DNA of 38,457 nt. Source: a virus. Below are positions 38,332 through 38,457 of this stretch, in pieces (within the stretch, counting starts at the first letter, position 1; each line of letters starts with the position of its first letter). The notes beneath the pieces are model-generated. The model made no database searches and was not told where the DNA came from. It saw nothing but the letters and a program-made list of their open reading frames with translations. Position numbers and translations under genes: made by a program. The stretch lies in IMG/VR virus record IMGVR_UViG_3300048839_001360, positions 1 through 38,457 of that record. One strand, written 5' to 3'.

Positions 38332-38391
38332 GATGCCAGGTGATCCGATGCCAGGTGATCCGATGCCAGGTGATCCGATGCCAGGTGATCC
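38332..38391. repeat. Four exact 15-bp tandem repeats
   Basis: GATGCCAGGTGATCC repeated four times, followed by diverged GATGCCTTG units. Confidence 0.9.
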
Positions 38392-38457
38392 GATGCCTTG
38401 TCTATGATCCGATGCCTTGCCATGTCCATGCTTGGCGCCAAAATCGCTTTTAAGGCG

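Larger units (their letters stand above)
37221..38457. other. Right-end region without a convincing gene
   Basis: More than 1.2 kb with no gene that can be supported. It is richer in AT than the rest and holds five tandem-repeat arrays (37261-37315, 37367-37436, 37506-37589, 38131-38202, 38332-38391), an inverted repeat at 38068-38086 and one putative promoter (37789-37817). ORFs across it on both strands are driven by the repeats or lack Shine-Dalgarno sites. Confidence 0.6.

Noticed and set aside
38131-38391. Possible CRISPR array
   Set aside because: Units are directly adjacent with no spacers and no cas genes are present.
1-38457. Circular genome with the M15 gene continuing at the right end
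   Set aside because: Joining base 1 to base 38457 keeps the frame open but gives a GIGSP-repeat tail without the expected M15 C-terminal His motif. The ends probably are not neighbours.

Overview
The window is a GC-rich stretch of a tailed-phage or prophage genome with siphovirus-type, lambda-like morphogenesis genes. Essentially every credible gene lies on the minus strand, so transcription runs from high to low coordinates. Genes are tightly packed, with many ATGA, GTGA or TGATG stop/start overlaps. The host cannot be identified. Composition and gene style suggest a proteobacterium, possibly a Desulfobacterota-type host, but that is a guess. No integrase, repressor, replication protein, tRNA, rRNA or CRISPR array is visible.

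Layout in the direction of transcription. 38457-37221: no convincing gene; five short tandem-repeat arrays, a possible operator and a putative sigma70 promoter (37789-37817) pointing into the phage genes. 37220-29619: accessory and early-type small genes, including tiny membrane proteins, a helix-turn-helix/zinc protein, a dUTPase with an N-terminal extension, a C5-cytosine DNA methyltransferase that is frameshifted in its last motif, a 'HPPC' protein, a Lar-like zinc ribbon and several unknowns. 29612-21136: packaging and head genes (TerS candidate, TerL with an unusual N-terminal papain-like domain, portal, S49 protease with a nested in-frame scaffold, decoration-like protein, major capsid protein). 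21051-16569: a repeat-containing structural protein, a membrane protein, connector candidates, a gp10-like protein and a tail-terminator candidate. 16553-4735: a Com-like zinc finger, tail tube, G/GT chaperones joined by a -1 frameshift at A_AAA_AAC, tape measure, two distal-tail proteins, a DUF1833-like protein, an NlpC/P60 peptidase and a J-like tail-tip protein. 4738-1: three tail-fibre-type proteins with a shared N-terminal motif, a coiled-coil protein, a holin-like membrane protein and the start of an M15 endolysin that runs off the left edge.

The head genes package DNA and build a processed procapsid, the tail genes build a long non-contractile tail, the fibres provide adsorption and the last genes lysis. 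A promoter at 26305-26333 and a hairpin terminator/attenuator at 24520-24569 subdivide the late operon. The least expected features are the papain-like domain on TerL, a beta module shared by a connector and the tail tube, paralogous membrane proteins at the two ends of the tail block, a Com-like protein inside the tail operon, and repeated short junction cassettes carrying ribosome-binding sites between the small accessory genes.
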